DNA of 64,000 bases from Actinoplanes sp. KI2 (GCF_025630775.1 NZ_JAOSZE010000045.1:1-64000); one strand, 5' to 3'. Shown: positions 8,868 through 18,232, counted from the stretch's first letter. Notes: a model not told the origin generated them from the letters alone. Numbers and translations are program-made.

Positions 8868-9587
8868 ATGAGGGTGCGGCCGGGCCGGCTCAACACGGCG
8901 ATCGCGAGCCTGTTCATCGTGGGCTCGGCCTGCTTCGCCCTGGGCTCGGTACCGGACTTCGCCGACGCGGTCGGCGGGGTTGCCGACGGCGTCATCTTCT
9001 TCGTCGGATCGATCTTCTTCACCACGGCGTCGTTCCTGCAGCTCGTGCAGGTGCAGACCCCGGGGTTGACCGCTGTCGGGTCCGAGGGTCAGCGCACGCG
9101 GACGCCGGTGCGATGGTGGCGCCGGCTCCCGCACGACCGGAACTGGTGCGCGGCGGTCACGCAGTTTCCCGGGACGCTGTTCTTCAACGTGAGCACGCTG
9201 GCCGCCCTGGCACACAACGCCTCGGTGCGGGAGCAGGACCGGCACGTGTGGCGACCGGACATCTTCGGATCGACGCTGTTCCTGGTTGCCAGCGCGTTCG
9301 GCATCCTGGCGGTCGGCACCTTCTGGAGCTGGCGGCCACGGTCCGTTCCGTGGTGGATCGCCTGGCTGAACATGATCGGCTCGCTGCTGTTCATGTCGTC
9401 GGCGGTGACCAGCTTCGTCCTTCCCAGCTCCGGTGACGTGATCAACCTGCGGGTCGATGTCGCCGGCACGCTGTTCGGCGCCCTGTTCTTCCTCGTCGGG
9501 GCCGTTCTGATGTTTCCGGCCTGGCGACGGGCCGTCCGCGAGGCGGACACGGCCGCCGCGCAGGCACAGTCGATCACCAAGTCCTAG
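8868..9587 (+). CDS. YrhK-like integral membrane protein in the glutamate decarboxylase operon
   Basis: A 239-aa membrane protein of unknown function with about six to seven TM segments. SLFIVGSACFALGSVPDF (residues ~13-30) and the later FLVASAFGILAVGTFWSW and LFGALFFLVGAVLMFPAW are repeated two-helix units with the GSxxFxxGS flavour of YrhK-like proteins. The start at 8868 has a strong GGAGGAG site; an upstream in-frame ATG at 8808 does not. It lies 8 nt before glutamate decarboxylase, so the two are almost surely cotranscribed. A role in glutamate/GABA traffic or acid stress is inference from that linkage only. Confidence 0.65.
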   Translation: MRVRPGRLNTAIASLFIVGSACFALGSVPDFADAVGGVADGVIFFVGSIFFTTASFLQLVQVQTPGLTAVGSEGQRTRTPVRWWRRLPHDRNWCAAVTQFPGTLFFNVSTLAALAHNASVREQDRHVWRPDIFGSTLFLVASAFGILAVGTFWSWRPRSVPWWIAWLNMIGSLLFMSSAVTSFVLPSSGDVINLRVDVAGTLFGALFFLVGAVLMFPAWRRAVREADTAAAQAQSITKS

Positions 9588-9595
9588 GGGGACGC

Positions 9596-10978
9596 ATGAG
9601 CACGAACGCCAAGACCGACACCGACGCGGGTGCCGCGCTGTACGGCAACCGGTTCATCACGCGGGAGGCGCCGAGCCAGACGTTCCCGGACGAGGGCATG
9701 CCGGCCGTGGACGCGTTCCGTCTCGTCGCGGAGGAGATGGCGCTGGAGGGCGATCCCGCCCGGAACCTGGCCACCTTCGTCACGACCTGGATGGAGCCGG
9801 AAGCGCAGCGGCTGATCGCCGCCAACCTGCACCGGAACTTCATCGACCACGCCGAGTACCCGCGCACCGCGGAGATCGAGCAGCGCTGCATTCGCATGAT
9901 CGCCGACCTCTTTCACGCGCCGGGCGAGACGACCGGCGCGCGTACCCAGGGCTCCTCCGAAGCGATCATGTTGGGCGGCCTGTCCCTCAAATGGAACTGG
10001 CGGAAGCGGCGCGGCAGCGCCGGCTCGTCGACCGCGAGCCCGAATCTGGTCTTCGGCGGCGACGTGCACGTGGTGTGGGAGAAGTTCTGTCGCTACTTCG
10101 ATGTGGAACCGCGGATCGTGCCGCTACGGCCCGGCAAGTACACCATCGGGCCCGAGGACGTCGAGCCCCACATCGACGAGAACACGATCGGCGTCGCGGC
10201 CGTGCTGGGTACGACGTTCACCGGGCACAAGGATGACATCGTCGGCATCAACGACCTGCTGCTGCAGATCAAGCGCGAGCGCGGCCTCGATGTGCCGCTG
10301 CACGTGGACGGCGCCAGCGGCGGCTTTGTCTGGCCGTTCCTCTACCCGGACTCGCCGTGGGACTTCCGCCTCGAGCAGGTTCGCTCGATCAACGTGTCCG
10401 GGCACAAGTTCGGCCTGGTCTATCCGGGCATCGGCTGGCTGATCTTCCGAGAGAAGGCGGATCTGGCCAAGGAGCTCGTCTTCGAGGAGAACTACCTCGG
10501 CAAGACCGACTCGACGTTCACCCTCAACTTCTCCACCGGATCGGCGGTGGTTCTCGCCCAGTACTACAACCTCGTCCGCTACGGCCGGGCCGGATACCGA
10601 TACATCATGAAGAACATGCAGGCCAACGCCCGCATACTCGGCGAGAAGCTGGCGGCGATGAACCGTTTCGAGCTGATCGGGCCCGACCTGGAGCAACTTC
10701 CCCTGGTGGCGTTCCGCCTGGCCGCCGACAACGGGTTCGACGAGTTCGACCTCGCGTGGCAGCTGTCGGCCGAGCGCGGTTGGATGGTGCCCGCCTACAC
10801 CCTCCCGCCGGACGCCCAGAATGTGACGATCATGCGGGCGCTCGTCAAGGAGACGATGAGCCGTCAGCACGTCGACCTGCTCGCCGAGGACATCGAGGAC
10901 GCCTGCGCCACGCTCGCGAAGAAGGGCGGTGCGCACGAATCGGAGCGCCGCAAGATCGTCCAAGGGCCGGGTCACTGA
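9596..10978 (+). CDS. gadB: Glutamate decarboxylase
   Basis: A 460-aa PLP-dependent enzyme converting L-glutamate to GABA and CO2, consuming a proton. Length and layout match the bacterial GAD family: NFIDHAEYPRTAEIE and GARTQGSSEAIMLGGL near the N-terminus, HVDGASGGFVWPF, and the Schiff-base Lys271 in NVSGHKFGLVYPG, close to the position of Lys276 in E. coli GadB. GGGGGACGC precedes the ATG. It is second in a two-gene operon with a membrane protein. No antiporter of the GadC type is nearby, so the GABA export route, if any, is unclear. Roles in acid tolerance or a GABA shunt are the family norm. Confidence 0.93.
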   Translation: MSTNAKTDTDAGAALYGNRFITREAPSQTFPDEGMPAVDAFRLVAEEMALEGDPARNLATFVTTWMEPEAQRLIAANLHRNFIDHAEYPRTAEIEQRCIRMIADLFHAPGETTGARTQGSSEAIMLGGLSLKWNWRKRRGSAGSSTASPNLVFGGDVHVVWEKFCRYFDVEPRIVPLRPGKYTIGPEDVEPHIDENTIGVAAVLGTTFTGHKDDIVGINDLLLQIKRERGLDVPLHVDGASGGFVWPFLYPDSPWDFRLEQVRSINVSGHKFGLVYPGIGWLIFREKADLAKELVFEENYLGKTDSTFTLNFSTGSAVVLAQYYNLVRYGRAGYRYIMKNMQANARILGEKLAAMNRFELIGPDLEQLPLVAFRLAADNGFDEFDLAWQLSAERGWMVPAYTLPPDAQNVTIMRALVKETMSRQHVDLLAEDIEDACATLAKKGGAHESERRKIVQGPGH

Positions 10979-11070
10979 TCAGGCCCAGCCATTCCGGTCA
11001 GGCCCAGCCATTCCGGTCAGGCCCAGCCTTTCGGTAGGCCCAGCCTTTCGGTCAGGCCCAGCCTTTCCGC
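10979..11070. repeat. Five-copy 17-19-bp tandem repeat carrying duplicated stop codons
   Basis: Units start at 10979, 10998, 11017, 11035 and 11052. Consensus TCAGGCCCAGCCTTTCCGG; the first two have ATTCCGG. On the minus strand each reads AAAGGCTGGGCCTGA (Lys-Gly-Trp-Ala-stop), the last codons of the TrmB/LuxR-like regulator whose genuine stop is in the unit at 11052. The array fills the gap between the convergent gadB and regulator genes, starting at the base after the gadB stop. Confidence 0.92.
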
Positions 11071-12083
11071 GCCGCGTGCCAGCCGAGCTGCACCCGGGTG
11101 CCGACGCCGGCCCTGGCCATCAGCTGATGGATGCGGCGCTGCACCGTGCGCAGCGACAGCCCGAGCTTGCCGGCGACGGCCTGGTCGGTCAGCCCGCTGA
11201 GCAACAGCGCCAGGATCCGCCCGTCGACCTCGTCGATCTCGGCCGGATCGACGCCGGAACCGGGCAGCAGCGGATAGCCCCGCTCCCAGAGCACGTCGTG
11301 GAAGGCGAGCATCGCGTCGAGCAGCCCGCTCGGGTGGATGAGCACCGACGCGGCGGCGGTGTGCTGGTTGTGCCGCAACGGCAGCATCGCCACCTCGCGG
11401 TCGACGATCACCGCCTTGACCGGGACCCGGTCGACCACCCGGATCTCCTGCCCGGCCGCGGCGCTGGCGACCACGTCGTCGACCATGCCCGGCTGGTCCA
11501 GCACCCGCCGGTCGATGATCGCCCGATAGCGGACGCCGCGGCGCAGGCAATCGTCGCCCGCGGCGTTCTCCCGGTGCAGCACCACGGACAGGTGCGGTAC
11601 CACCAGGGAGAGCACCTCCTCGCGGGCCGCCTCCTGCAGCTGGGCGAAGCGGTGCCGCACCGCGTCCACGTCGGTGATCACCTCGATGACGTCGGCGGAC
11701 GTCCGGCCGGCGCTCGCCGACCGGTACGTCTCGGCCAGCGCCGCGATGGCGAGCTCCGCCGCGCGGAGATCGTCGTGCCTGCTGCGCAGCAGACCGGCCA
11801 GGGCGATCGCGGGCGGCGCCGGGGCGAACCGCACCGGCCCGTCCCCGGCCGGCGGCTGCGCGGTGGCCAGGCCGCGCCCGACCAGCGCGGCCAGCGAGGC
11901 GGCGAGCTCGGCCCGGGCCAGGCCCGCCTCGGGAAGCAGGTCGTCCAGGGTCACCGCGCCGCTCGCGACGAGCAGGCGATAGGCCTGCTCCTCGGCGGGA
12001 TCGAGGCCCAGGGCGGCGAGCATGCTCCGAGGGTACGAGCGGGGGCCGCGGCCACCAACGGGCCGCGGCCTTTCGGTGCTCAT
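11052..12083 (-). CDS. TrmB-like/LuxR-type helix-turn-helix transcriptional regulator
   Basis: A 343-aa regulator with two DNA-binding-like ends. The N-terminus (LAALGLDPAEEQAYRLLVASGAVTLDDLL) resembles TrmB-type winged helices; the centre (~100-250) is a ligand or dimerisation region with RYRAIIDRRVL and VPVKAVIVDREVAML; the C-terminus has a LuxR-type HTH, LLLSGLTDQAVAGKLGLSLRTVQRRIHQL. Its ATG (12083) overlaps the stop of the upstream S8 protease gene (ATGA), so translation is coupled; a second ATG at 12023 is an alternative start. The 3' end lies in a tandem repeat that duplicates its stop codon. A link to protease expression is inferred from coupling. Confidence 0.83.
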   Translation of the reverse strand: MSTERPRPVGGRGPRSYPRSMLAALGLDPAEEQAYRLLVASGAVTLDDLLPEAGLARAELAASLAALVGRGLATAQPPAGDGPVRFAPAPPAIALAGLLRSRHDDLRAAELAIAALAETYRSASAGRTSADVIEVITDVDAVRHRFAQLQEAAREEVLSLVVPHLSVVLHRENAAGDDCLRRGVRYRAIIDRRVLDQPGMVDDVVASAAAGQEIRVVDRVPVKAVIVDREVAMLPLRHNQHTAAASVLIHPSGLLDAMLAFHDVLWERGYPLLPGSGVDPAEIDEVDGRILALLLSGLTDQAVAGKLGLSLRTVQRRIHQLMARAGVGTRVQLGWHAARKGWA

Positions 12084-15000
12084 CTGAGGCCGTACGCCCG
12101 GATCACCTCGCTCGTGACCGCGTTGCCCGCACTGTCCCAGGCGCGCGCTCTCAGCGACACGTATCCGGCGCGCGGTGCCACGAAGGACGCCGACCAGCCG
12201 CCGCCCGCCCGGCCGGACAGCGCCGCCGGGCGCCAGGTGACACCGTCGTCGTAGGAGACCGAGAGCGTCGCCCCGGCGATCCGCCCGGCGCCGACCGCGC
12301 CGGCCAGGTGGCCGGCGGTCAGCCCGATCTGCTGCCGCCCGCCCGGCACGTTGCCGGCCAGGTCGGCGCCGACCAGGTAGTCCAGCTGCAGGACGGGCAT
12401 CAGGTCGACCTTGCCCGGCCCGGCCGGAAGCGACTTGACGGTCCAGACGGTGTGGGTGCGCGGCGACAGCCGGAAGACCGCCGGGTCCCGGCTCGCGACC
12501 AGATCCAGGGTGTACGTCGCGGGTCCGGCCGGGATCGGGTACAGCGAACCCGACGCCCAGTCGAAGGTGCCCACCAGCGTGCCGTCCTGGTACACCGTCA
12601 GCCGCTTGGTGTCGCCGTCCTGGAGGTAACCGGCGTGCCCCGCGCCGCCGTCCGCCCACGGCTGGACGTTGAACGCGATGGACAGCTCGTCCCGGGTGGA
12701 CGACCAGAAGCCGCCGCCGTCGCGGGGCCGGACGACCGGGCCGAACCAGTCGTCGACCGTCCGCGCGCCGCGCCGCAGGGCGTGCACCTCGGCGCTGGAG
12801 ACCAGGTTCGGGCCGGGTCCGGTGACCGCGGCCTCGGCCCAAGCGGTGCCGGGCTGGGCCGAGGCGTAGTCGACCCGGGTGCCGGGCATCGTGGTCCGCA
12901 GCAGGGCACCGAGGCCGTACGTGCGGTACGGCCGGTAGTCCCAGCGGAACTCGCCGCTCGGGTATCGGGTGTGCCCGTCGAGGCTGTGGAACCGCATGTC
13001 GACGGTGGCCAGGTCGGCGGGCCGCGGCCGGTAGGCGAGGTTCACCGGTATCCGGCCGGGGTGCGGGTCGACCAGGTCGTAGACGTACGGCGAGTCGGGC
13101 ACTCCGGCCACGGTCAGGCGTAGCCGGCCCGCCCGCGCCCGCGGGATCAGGTTCGCGCCCTCCCGGGCGGTCACCGACACCACGGGCACGGCGCTGAGGC
13201 CACCGTCGTCGGTGCCCACGTAGTCGGTGAGCTTGCCGGGCCGGTCGTTGACCACGATGAGCAGCCGCGCGCCGGCCCCCGCCGCGTTCCGGGCCCGCTC
13301 GGCGCCGGTCAGCGCATCCGACCGGGTGACCAGCACCGCCCGGCCCTTCGCCCGCAGGCCGGCGTAGTCGGCCGGCGTTCCGGCGCCGGCGTAGACCGCG
13401 TCGAGGTCGCCCCGGCCGTCGTAGAACGAGGATCCGGCGAGGCCCAGGATCATCAGCGGCCGGCCGCGGTCGGCGACGGTGAGCAGCGGGTACGCCTTGC
13501 GCCAGCGCGCCTCGAACTCGAAGTCGCCGGTGGTGACCGGTGCGGTCGGCAGCGCGTACATGGTGTCGTAGACGGCGGGCAGCAGGTATTGGCTCGCGAT
13601 CACGCTGTCCGCGCCGAAGCTGCGGTACCAGTCGAGGTAGAGCATGCGGTCCTCGGTGGTGCGCGGCACCTGGGCGGTGACCTCGCGGGCCTTCCGGGCG
13701 TCGAGCACCAGCGACCGGTCGTGGTCCAGCACCACCTCGGGCGCGCCGAGCAGGGCCAACCCCGCCGAGTCCGGGCCGTGGCTGCCGGCCACCTCGGCGT
13801 AGGACACCACGCTGTACGTGCCGGCGCGCAGCCGCAGGTCGGCCGTGCCGTCCACGAACACGTACGTCGGGTCGGGGACGCCGGCCTGCTGGATCTCCAG
13901 ATACCCGGACACCGCCGCGCCGGCCCGGTCCTTCACGTCGACGTGCAGGGTGTACCGCTCGTCCTCGCGGTAGAGCCCCACCTGGGTGCGGACCGCCGCC
14001 CCGGTCGCCCGGTCGGTGGCGACGACCTGGCCCAGGTAGCGGCGTCCGGCGGCGGCCAGGTCGAGCCGCGCGCTCGCGGTGACCGCCGCCGTCCCGTGGG
14101 CCGGCACCGTGACGGTGCCGGCCGAGAGGCCGAACATCCCGTCCGGGGCGGCCTGCCCGGCGTCCGCCTGCGGGTCCGTGTCGTACGGGCCGCCGGCCAC
14201 CGCCACGGTCTCCCGCAGATCCAGGGTGACCGCCGCATCGCCGCTGTTGGCGTAGGTGACCATCCGCTCGGCCGTCCGGCCGCCGGGCTGCGGCCACGCG
14301 TCGAAGCCGAGATACGCCGAGCCGGTCGCGGTGATCGTCGCCCGCAGCGCCGCGGCGACGTCGACCCGCCCCGCGCCGGACTGGTACGCGGTCGTGGACA
14401 ACTGCCGGGAGCTGCTCATCAGCGCATCCTTGAGCTGCCCGGCCCGCCACTGCGGGTGCTGCTCGGCGAGCAGCGCGGCGGCCCCGGCCACGTGCGGCGT
14501 GGCCATCGAGGTGCCGCTCAGGGTCTGATACCAGCCGCCGTCGGCGGTGCCGCCCGCCTTGGCGGCCAGGATGTCGACGCCGGGCGCGGCGATGTCCGGC
14601 TTCAGGGCGTAGTCGCCGATGCGCGGGCCCATCGACGAGAACGACGCCAGCTGATCGTCGGAGTCGACCGCGGCGACCGTGAGTGCGGCGTCCGCCGCGC
14701 CCGGCGAGGAGATGGCGGCCTCGCTGTCGGCGTTGCCGGCCGCGATGACGAACAGTGCGCCGGTCTGCTCGGTCAGCCGGTTCACGGCCTGGCTGAGCGG
14801 GTCGTTGCCGTCGCTCGGGGACGATCCGCCGAGGCTCATGCTGATCACCCGGGCGCCCTGGCCGGCGGCCCACTCCATGCCCGCGATGATCCACGAGTCC
14901 GCGCCGTACCCCTCGTCCGAGAGGACCTTGCCGACCAGCAGGTCGGCGCCGGGGGCCACGCCGCGCTCGGTGCCGCCCGACGCGCTGCCACTGCCGCCCA

Positions 15001-15811
15001 CGGTGGACAGCGTGTGCGTGCCGTGGCCGTTGCCGTCGCGGGCGGTCTCGCCCGGCACGAAGCTGACCGCCTGGCTGACCCGGCCTGCGAGGTCGGGGTG
15101 GTCCAGGTCGGCGCCGGTGTCCAGGACGGCGACCTTGACCCCGGCGCCGTCGATGCCGGCCGCCCACGCGGCCGGCGCGCCGATCTGTGCGGTGCTCTGC
15201 GCGAGGTCGGCGTGCTTGCGGGCGTCCAGCCAGACCTTGGCCGCGCCGGCGTTCGCGTGCTTCGCGACCAGCGCCGTCCAGGCTTGCCGGGTGCGGTTCT
15301 TGGCGACGCGTACGGCCCGGCCGTGGATGCTGGGCAGCGCCCGGATCGGGCCGGCACCGGCCGGGACGGGCGGCAGGGCCGCCGCGGCGGGCGAGGACAG
15401 GATCAGCGGTACGCCGCTGCTGTGCGCGTCGTCGTAACCCTGCTCGATCAGTGCGGTCACGTCGAACAGCCGGCGGTCGACCTGATCGGCGGCCAGGTAG
15501 GGCAGCGCCTCGTCCGGCAGGACGTACAGGTCCTTGCCGATTGTCTCGGCGCGGACGCCACCATGCGCGCCGTGCGGGCGGGTGACGTCGACGGTGTGCC
15601 GGCCGCCGCCGGCGTCGGACACCCGCACGACGTCGCCGGTCACCAGCGTGACGGTGTGCGTGCTGTCCGGCGCCGCCGTGGCGGCCGGGGTGACGGCCGC
15701 CGTGGACGGTGCCGGCGTAGCGGCGCCGGAGAGCAGGAGGAGGGCGACCATACCGGCTGCGGACACGGTCAGCGCGCGTCCGGATCGCCGCCCGGGCTGG
15801 GGGAGATTCAT
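12080..15811 (-). CDS. Large secreted S8 (subtilisin-like) serine protease
   Basis: A 1243-aa exported protease. A signal peptide (VSAAGMVALLLLSGAATPAPS) and a ~150-residue propeptide precede the S8 domain (about 205-470). Catalytic triad: Asp231 (VAVLDTGADLDHPDL), His263 (GNGHGTHTLST), Ser435 (LSGTSMATPHVAGAA), with oxyanion Asn360 (VIAAGNADSE). The remaining ~770 residues are beta-rich: PAPD-like repeats, an apparent PA-domain region around 820-890 (GAGARLLIVVNDRPG), and C-terminal Ig-like modules ending in SLRARAWDSAGNAVTSEV. This long-tailed architecture is common in actinomycete exported proteases. It leads an operon with the regulator, to which it is joined by ATGA. Confidence 0.92.
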   Translation of the reverse strand: MNLPQPGRRSGRALTVSAAGMVALLLLSGAATPAPSTAAVTPAATAAPDSTHTVTLVTGDVVRVSDAGGGRHTVDVTRPHGAHGGVRAETIGKDLYVLPDEALPYLAADQVDRRLFDVTALIEQGYDDAHSSGVPLILSSPAAAALPPVPAGAGPIRALPSIHGRAVRVAKNRTRQAWTALVAKHANAGAAKVWLDARKHADLAQSTAQIGAPAAWAAGIDGAGVKVAVLDTGADLDHPDLAGRVSQAVSFVPGETARDGNGHGTHTLSTVGGSGSASGGTERGVAPGADLLVGKVLSDEGYGADSWIIAGMEWAAGQGARVISMSLGGSSPSDGNDPLSQAVNRLTEQTGALFVIAAGNADSEAAISSPGAADAALTVAAVDSDDQLASFSSMGPRIGDYALKPDIAAPGVDILAAKAGGTADGGWYQTLSGTSMATPHVAGAAALLAEQHPQWRAGQLKDALMSSSRQLSTTAYQSGAGRVDVAAALRATITATGSAYLGFDAWPQPGGRTAERMVTYANSGDAAVTLDLRETVAVAGGPYDTDPQADAGQAAPDGMFGLSAGTVTVPAHGTAAVTASARLDLAAAGRRYLGQVVATDRATGAAVRTQVGLYREDERYTLHVDVKDRAGAAVSGYLEIQQAGVPDPTYVFVDGTADLRLRAGTYSVVSYAEVAGSHGPDSAGLALLGAPEVVLDHDRSLVLDARKAREVTAQVPRTTEDRMLYLDWYRSFGADSVIASQYLLPAVYDTMYALPTAPVTTGDFEFEARWRKAYPLLTVADRGRPLMILGLAGSSFYDGRGDLDAVYAGAGTPADYAGLRAKGRAVLVTRSDALTGAERARNAAGAGARLLIVVNDRPGKLTDYVGTDDGGLSAVPVVSVTAREGANLIPRARAGRLRLTVAGVPDSPYVYDLVDPHPGRIPVNLAYRPRPADLATVDMRFHSLDGHTRYPSGEFRWDYRPYRTYGLGALLRTTMPGTRVDYASAQPGTAWAEAAVTGPGPNLVSSAEVHALRRGARTVDDWFGPVVRPRDGGGFWSSTRDELSIAFNVQPWADGGAGHAGYLQDGDTKRLTVYQDGTLVGTFDWASGSLYPIPAGPATYTLDLVASRDPAVFRLSPRTHTVWTVKSLPAGPGKVDLMPVLQLDYLVGADLAGNVPGGRQQIGLTAGHLAGAVGAGRIAGATLSVSYDDGVTWRPAALSGRAGGGWSASFVAPRAGYVSLRARAWDSAGNAVTSEVIRAYGLR

Positions 15812-15946
15812 GGCCCTCGGTCTACCGGCTGACGTCCCGGTCCCGGAATCCTCGCGGACTGGCGGGGACGTGCATTGGCGGCGACCCGCCGTCGCCGCTG
15901 CACGACGGCGGCGACGACGGCGGTGCCGCCGGCCATGCCCGGGCGG

Positions 15947-16927
15947 TCAGGCCGTGGGATTCCAGCCGTCGGCGCCGGCCAGGTACTTCTGCTGGGTGTA
16001 GTTCGCGGCTTGCGCGTCGGTCAGCTGCGTGCGGTTGCTGTTGACGGTCGCGCCCGCGCCGGTGTTCTTGTACTCGTAGAACCGAGCGTTCTTCCAGGAG
16101 TTGCCGGACATGTCGGTCCACGGCTGGGCGACCTTGATCGTGGCGCTCAGGCTCGACTCGCGGAATGTGACCTGTGCCGAGGCGCCCCACGGCCGGCCCA
16201 GGTAGGTGACGTTGGTGGTGGCGCCCGTGACGGTCGACTTGTAGAACAGGAAACCGTAGGTCGAGCCGGCGTCGGTGTTCGCCGCGGTCAGGTAACCGCC
16301 CGTGCTGCGCTTCTCGTAGATCTGGCAGGCGTAAAAGACCGCGGCGCCGTTGCCGTAGATGAAGTCCACGGTGCCCTCGATGTAGGAGCTCCAGACGTAC
16401 GCCCGGGCCTTGTTGTAGATCAGCAGGGTGTCCTGGTCGGCGATCACTCGTACGTTGCCCAGCCGCGCCCGGTCGCCGTAGAGCGCCAGGGCGAGTGCCT
16501 GGGAGGCGCCGTTGGCGGCTTCGTCGTAGTCGTTGCTGAACGTCAGGTTCTTGGCGTAGAACTCCTTGGCCTGCACGTAGACCGTGGCGGAGCCGGTGGT
16601 GCCGGCGGTCGAGGCGGGCTTGTTGTTGACGATGACCGTGGCGGCCGCGCTCGAGCCGAGGCCCTCCAGCGTGATGTACGGCTTGGTCGACGGGATGACC
16701 ACGCTCTCCCGGTAGGTGCCCGCCTTGATCGTGATCGTGACGCGGCTCGTGTTGCCGGCCGGGACCGCGTTCACGGCGGCCTGGACTGTCCGGTAGGTGG
16801 CCGAGCCGTCCGACGCGACGGTCAGGGTGGTGGCGGCCTCCGAGGACACGGAGGTGATGCCGAGGACGGCGGCCGGCACCGCGACGAGGGCGGCCGACCA
16901 GAGCGTCATTCTTCGCGACGTACGCAA
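15947..16927 (-). CDS. Secreted pectinesterase (CE8)
   Basis: A 326-aa extracellular enzyme removing methyl esters from homogalacturonan. The right-handed beta-helix carries the CE8 signatures: QALALALYGDRA, VIADQDTLL (Asp166), YIEGTVDFIYG (Asp188) and TYLGRPWG (Arg245). I place the start at a TTG (16927): AAAGGAG lies 5 nt upstream and translation gives MRTSRRMTLWSAALVAVPAA, a normal signal peptide ending before AATTLTVASDG; the ATG further up at 16999 would give an unlikely leader. No pectate lyase is adjacent. Confidence 0.92.
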   Translation of the reverse strand: MRTSRRMTLWSAALVAVPAAVLGITSVSSEAATTLTVASDGSATYRTVQAAVNAVPAGNTSRVTITIKAGTYRESVVIPSTKPYITLEGLGSSAAATVIVNNKPASTAGTTGSATVYVQAKEFYAKNLTFSNDYDEAANGASQALALALYGDRARLGNVRVIADQDTLLIYNKARAYVWSSYIEGTVDFIYGNGAAVFYACQIYEKRSTGGYLTAANTDAGSTYGFLFYKSTVTGATTNVTYLGRPWGASAQVTFRESSLSATIKVAQPWTDMSGNSWKNARFYEYKNTGAGATVNSNRTQLTDAQAANYTQQKYLAGADGWNPTA

Positions 16928-17053
16928 AACGTCTCCTTTGCCTGGGGCACGGGCCCGGCCGTCGGTGGTACGGCCGGACGCGTGCGGGACGAGGTGCACC
17001 GATCAGTAGATGCGCCGCCGCCCGCCAGACAACGACAAATATGAATATCCGAG

Positions 17054-18232
17054 TCAGGCGCCGCCGAGGACGTGCTGGATGCCGGCCACGGCGGCGCCGC
17101 GGGCCCAGTCGGTGAAGGTCAGCGGGGTGGAGACGATCTCCAGGGCGCAGCGCTGGACCTCGCGGGGGCCGGGGCGAAGCCGGTCGGCGATGACCTCGTC
17201 TATCTCGGGTGACGCCGTGAGCGCGGCGACGTCCTCGCCGGCGAGCACGATGCAGGTCGTCTGGAGCGCTCCCGCGAACGTGGCGACCAGGTGGCCGAGG
17301 GCGCGAGCGGCGTCCGCCAGCTGCCGGCCGGACTGCTCGTCCCCGGACCGGCTCGCCTGTGCCAGCCCGCCGAACGTGACCGGGCGCGGGACGGCGCCGG
17401 ACGCCCGGTCCTCGGCGTCCTCGCGATTGAGGTACGCCGCGACGCAACCGGGATGACCGAGCCGGCAGCGCGGCCCCCGGGGGTCGACGGGCGCGTGCGC
17501 GAGCAGGTGACCGTTGTCGATGAGGCGTTCGACGGCGACGCCCTCCCGGACGACGGCGAAGCCCACCCCGGCGCCGACCGTGAGGACGCCGAACGTCGCG
17601 TGCGTCCGGCCGGCGCCGAACCACAGCTGCTCGCGGGCGAGGGCGGTGACGTCGTTCGTCACGATCACCGGCAGGCCGGTGCGCTGCTCGATCGGCGTGG
17701 CGAGATCGACGTCGCGCCAGCCGAGGAACGTTCCCTCCTGGACGATCGCGCGGTCGGCGACGACGCCGCCGATCGCGACGCCGACGCCGTCGAGGGTCGG
17801 GACGCGCCGGGCGAGTTTGCGGGTCAGCTGGGCGATGACCTTGATGGAGCCGGCGACCGGCACGCTGCCGTCGTGGTCCGGCTCCGGAAGCGTCGCCCGG
17901 GCGGTCGCCTTGACCTCGCCGAACATGTCGCAGACGACGCCGAAGGCGGTGTCCGCGGTGAGTTTGAAGCCCGCGACGTGACGGGCGCCGGGCACCGCGG
18001 CCAGCACCTGGCGGGGACGGCCCACGGCCGGTTCCCCGTCGAGCGCCTCGGAGGCCACGCCGTCGTCGACCAGAGCGCGGGCCAGGCGCGAGGTCGAGGC
18101 GTACGACAGGTTGAGGTGATCGCCGAGGGCCTGCCGGGTGGCCGGTCCATGGACGAGCAGGTGCCGGGTGACGGCAAGCTCGGCGGCGGACAAGCCCCGC
18201 CGCCGTCCCCGGGAAGCGCCCGTCATCACCAT
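17054..18232 (-). CDS. ROK-family transcriptional repressor (alpha-galactoside locus)
   Basis: A 392-aa ROK repressor. An N-terminal winged HTH (~14-70: LLVHGPATRQALGDHLNLSYASTSRLARALVDDG) is followed by an actin/sugar-kinase-like fold with GVGVAIGGVV, VTNDVTALAREQLWFGAG and the ROK zinc/effector region CRLGHPGCVAAYL. The usual ROK consensus CxCGxxGCxE is degenerate here (CRLGHPGCVA), fitting a sensor rather than a sugar kinase. It is divergent from the ABC importer/alpha-galactosidase operon; a 27-bp AT-rich palindrome lies between. Expected ligand: a galactoside or its product (inferred). Start at 18232 or 18226 is not decided by a ribosome site. Confidence 0.87.
   Translation of the reverse strand: MVMTGASRGRRRGLSAAELAVTRHLLVHGPATRQALGDHLNLSYASTSRLARALVDDGVASEALDGEPAVGRPRQVLAAVPGARHVAGFKLTADTAFGVVCDMFGEVKATARATLPEPDHDGSVPVAGSIKVIAQLTRKLARRVPTLDGVGVAIGGVVADRAIVQEGTFLGWRDVDLATPIEQRTGLPVIVTNDVTALAREQLWFGAGRTHATFGVLTVGAGVGFAVVREGVAVERLIDNGHLLAHAPVDPRGPRCRLGHPGCVAAYLNREDAEDRASGAVPRPVTFGGLAQASRSGDEQSGRQLADAARALGHLVATFAGALQTTCIVLAGEDVAALTASPEIDEVIADRLRPGPREVQRCALEIVSTPLTFTDWARGAAVAGIQHVLGGA

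Noticed and set aside
10979..11070. Repeat array considered as a CRISPR or integrase att region
   Set aside because: Units are directly adjacent with no spacers, no cas genes or integrase nearby, and they copy the regulator's last codons.
13589..15832. 747-codon plus-strand frame opposite the S8 protease
   Set aside because: No recognisable motifs; the minus-strand frame has signal peptide, propeptide and complete catalytic triad.
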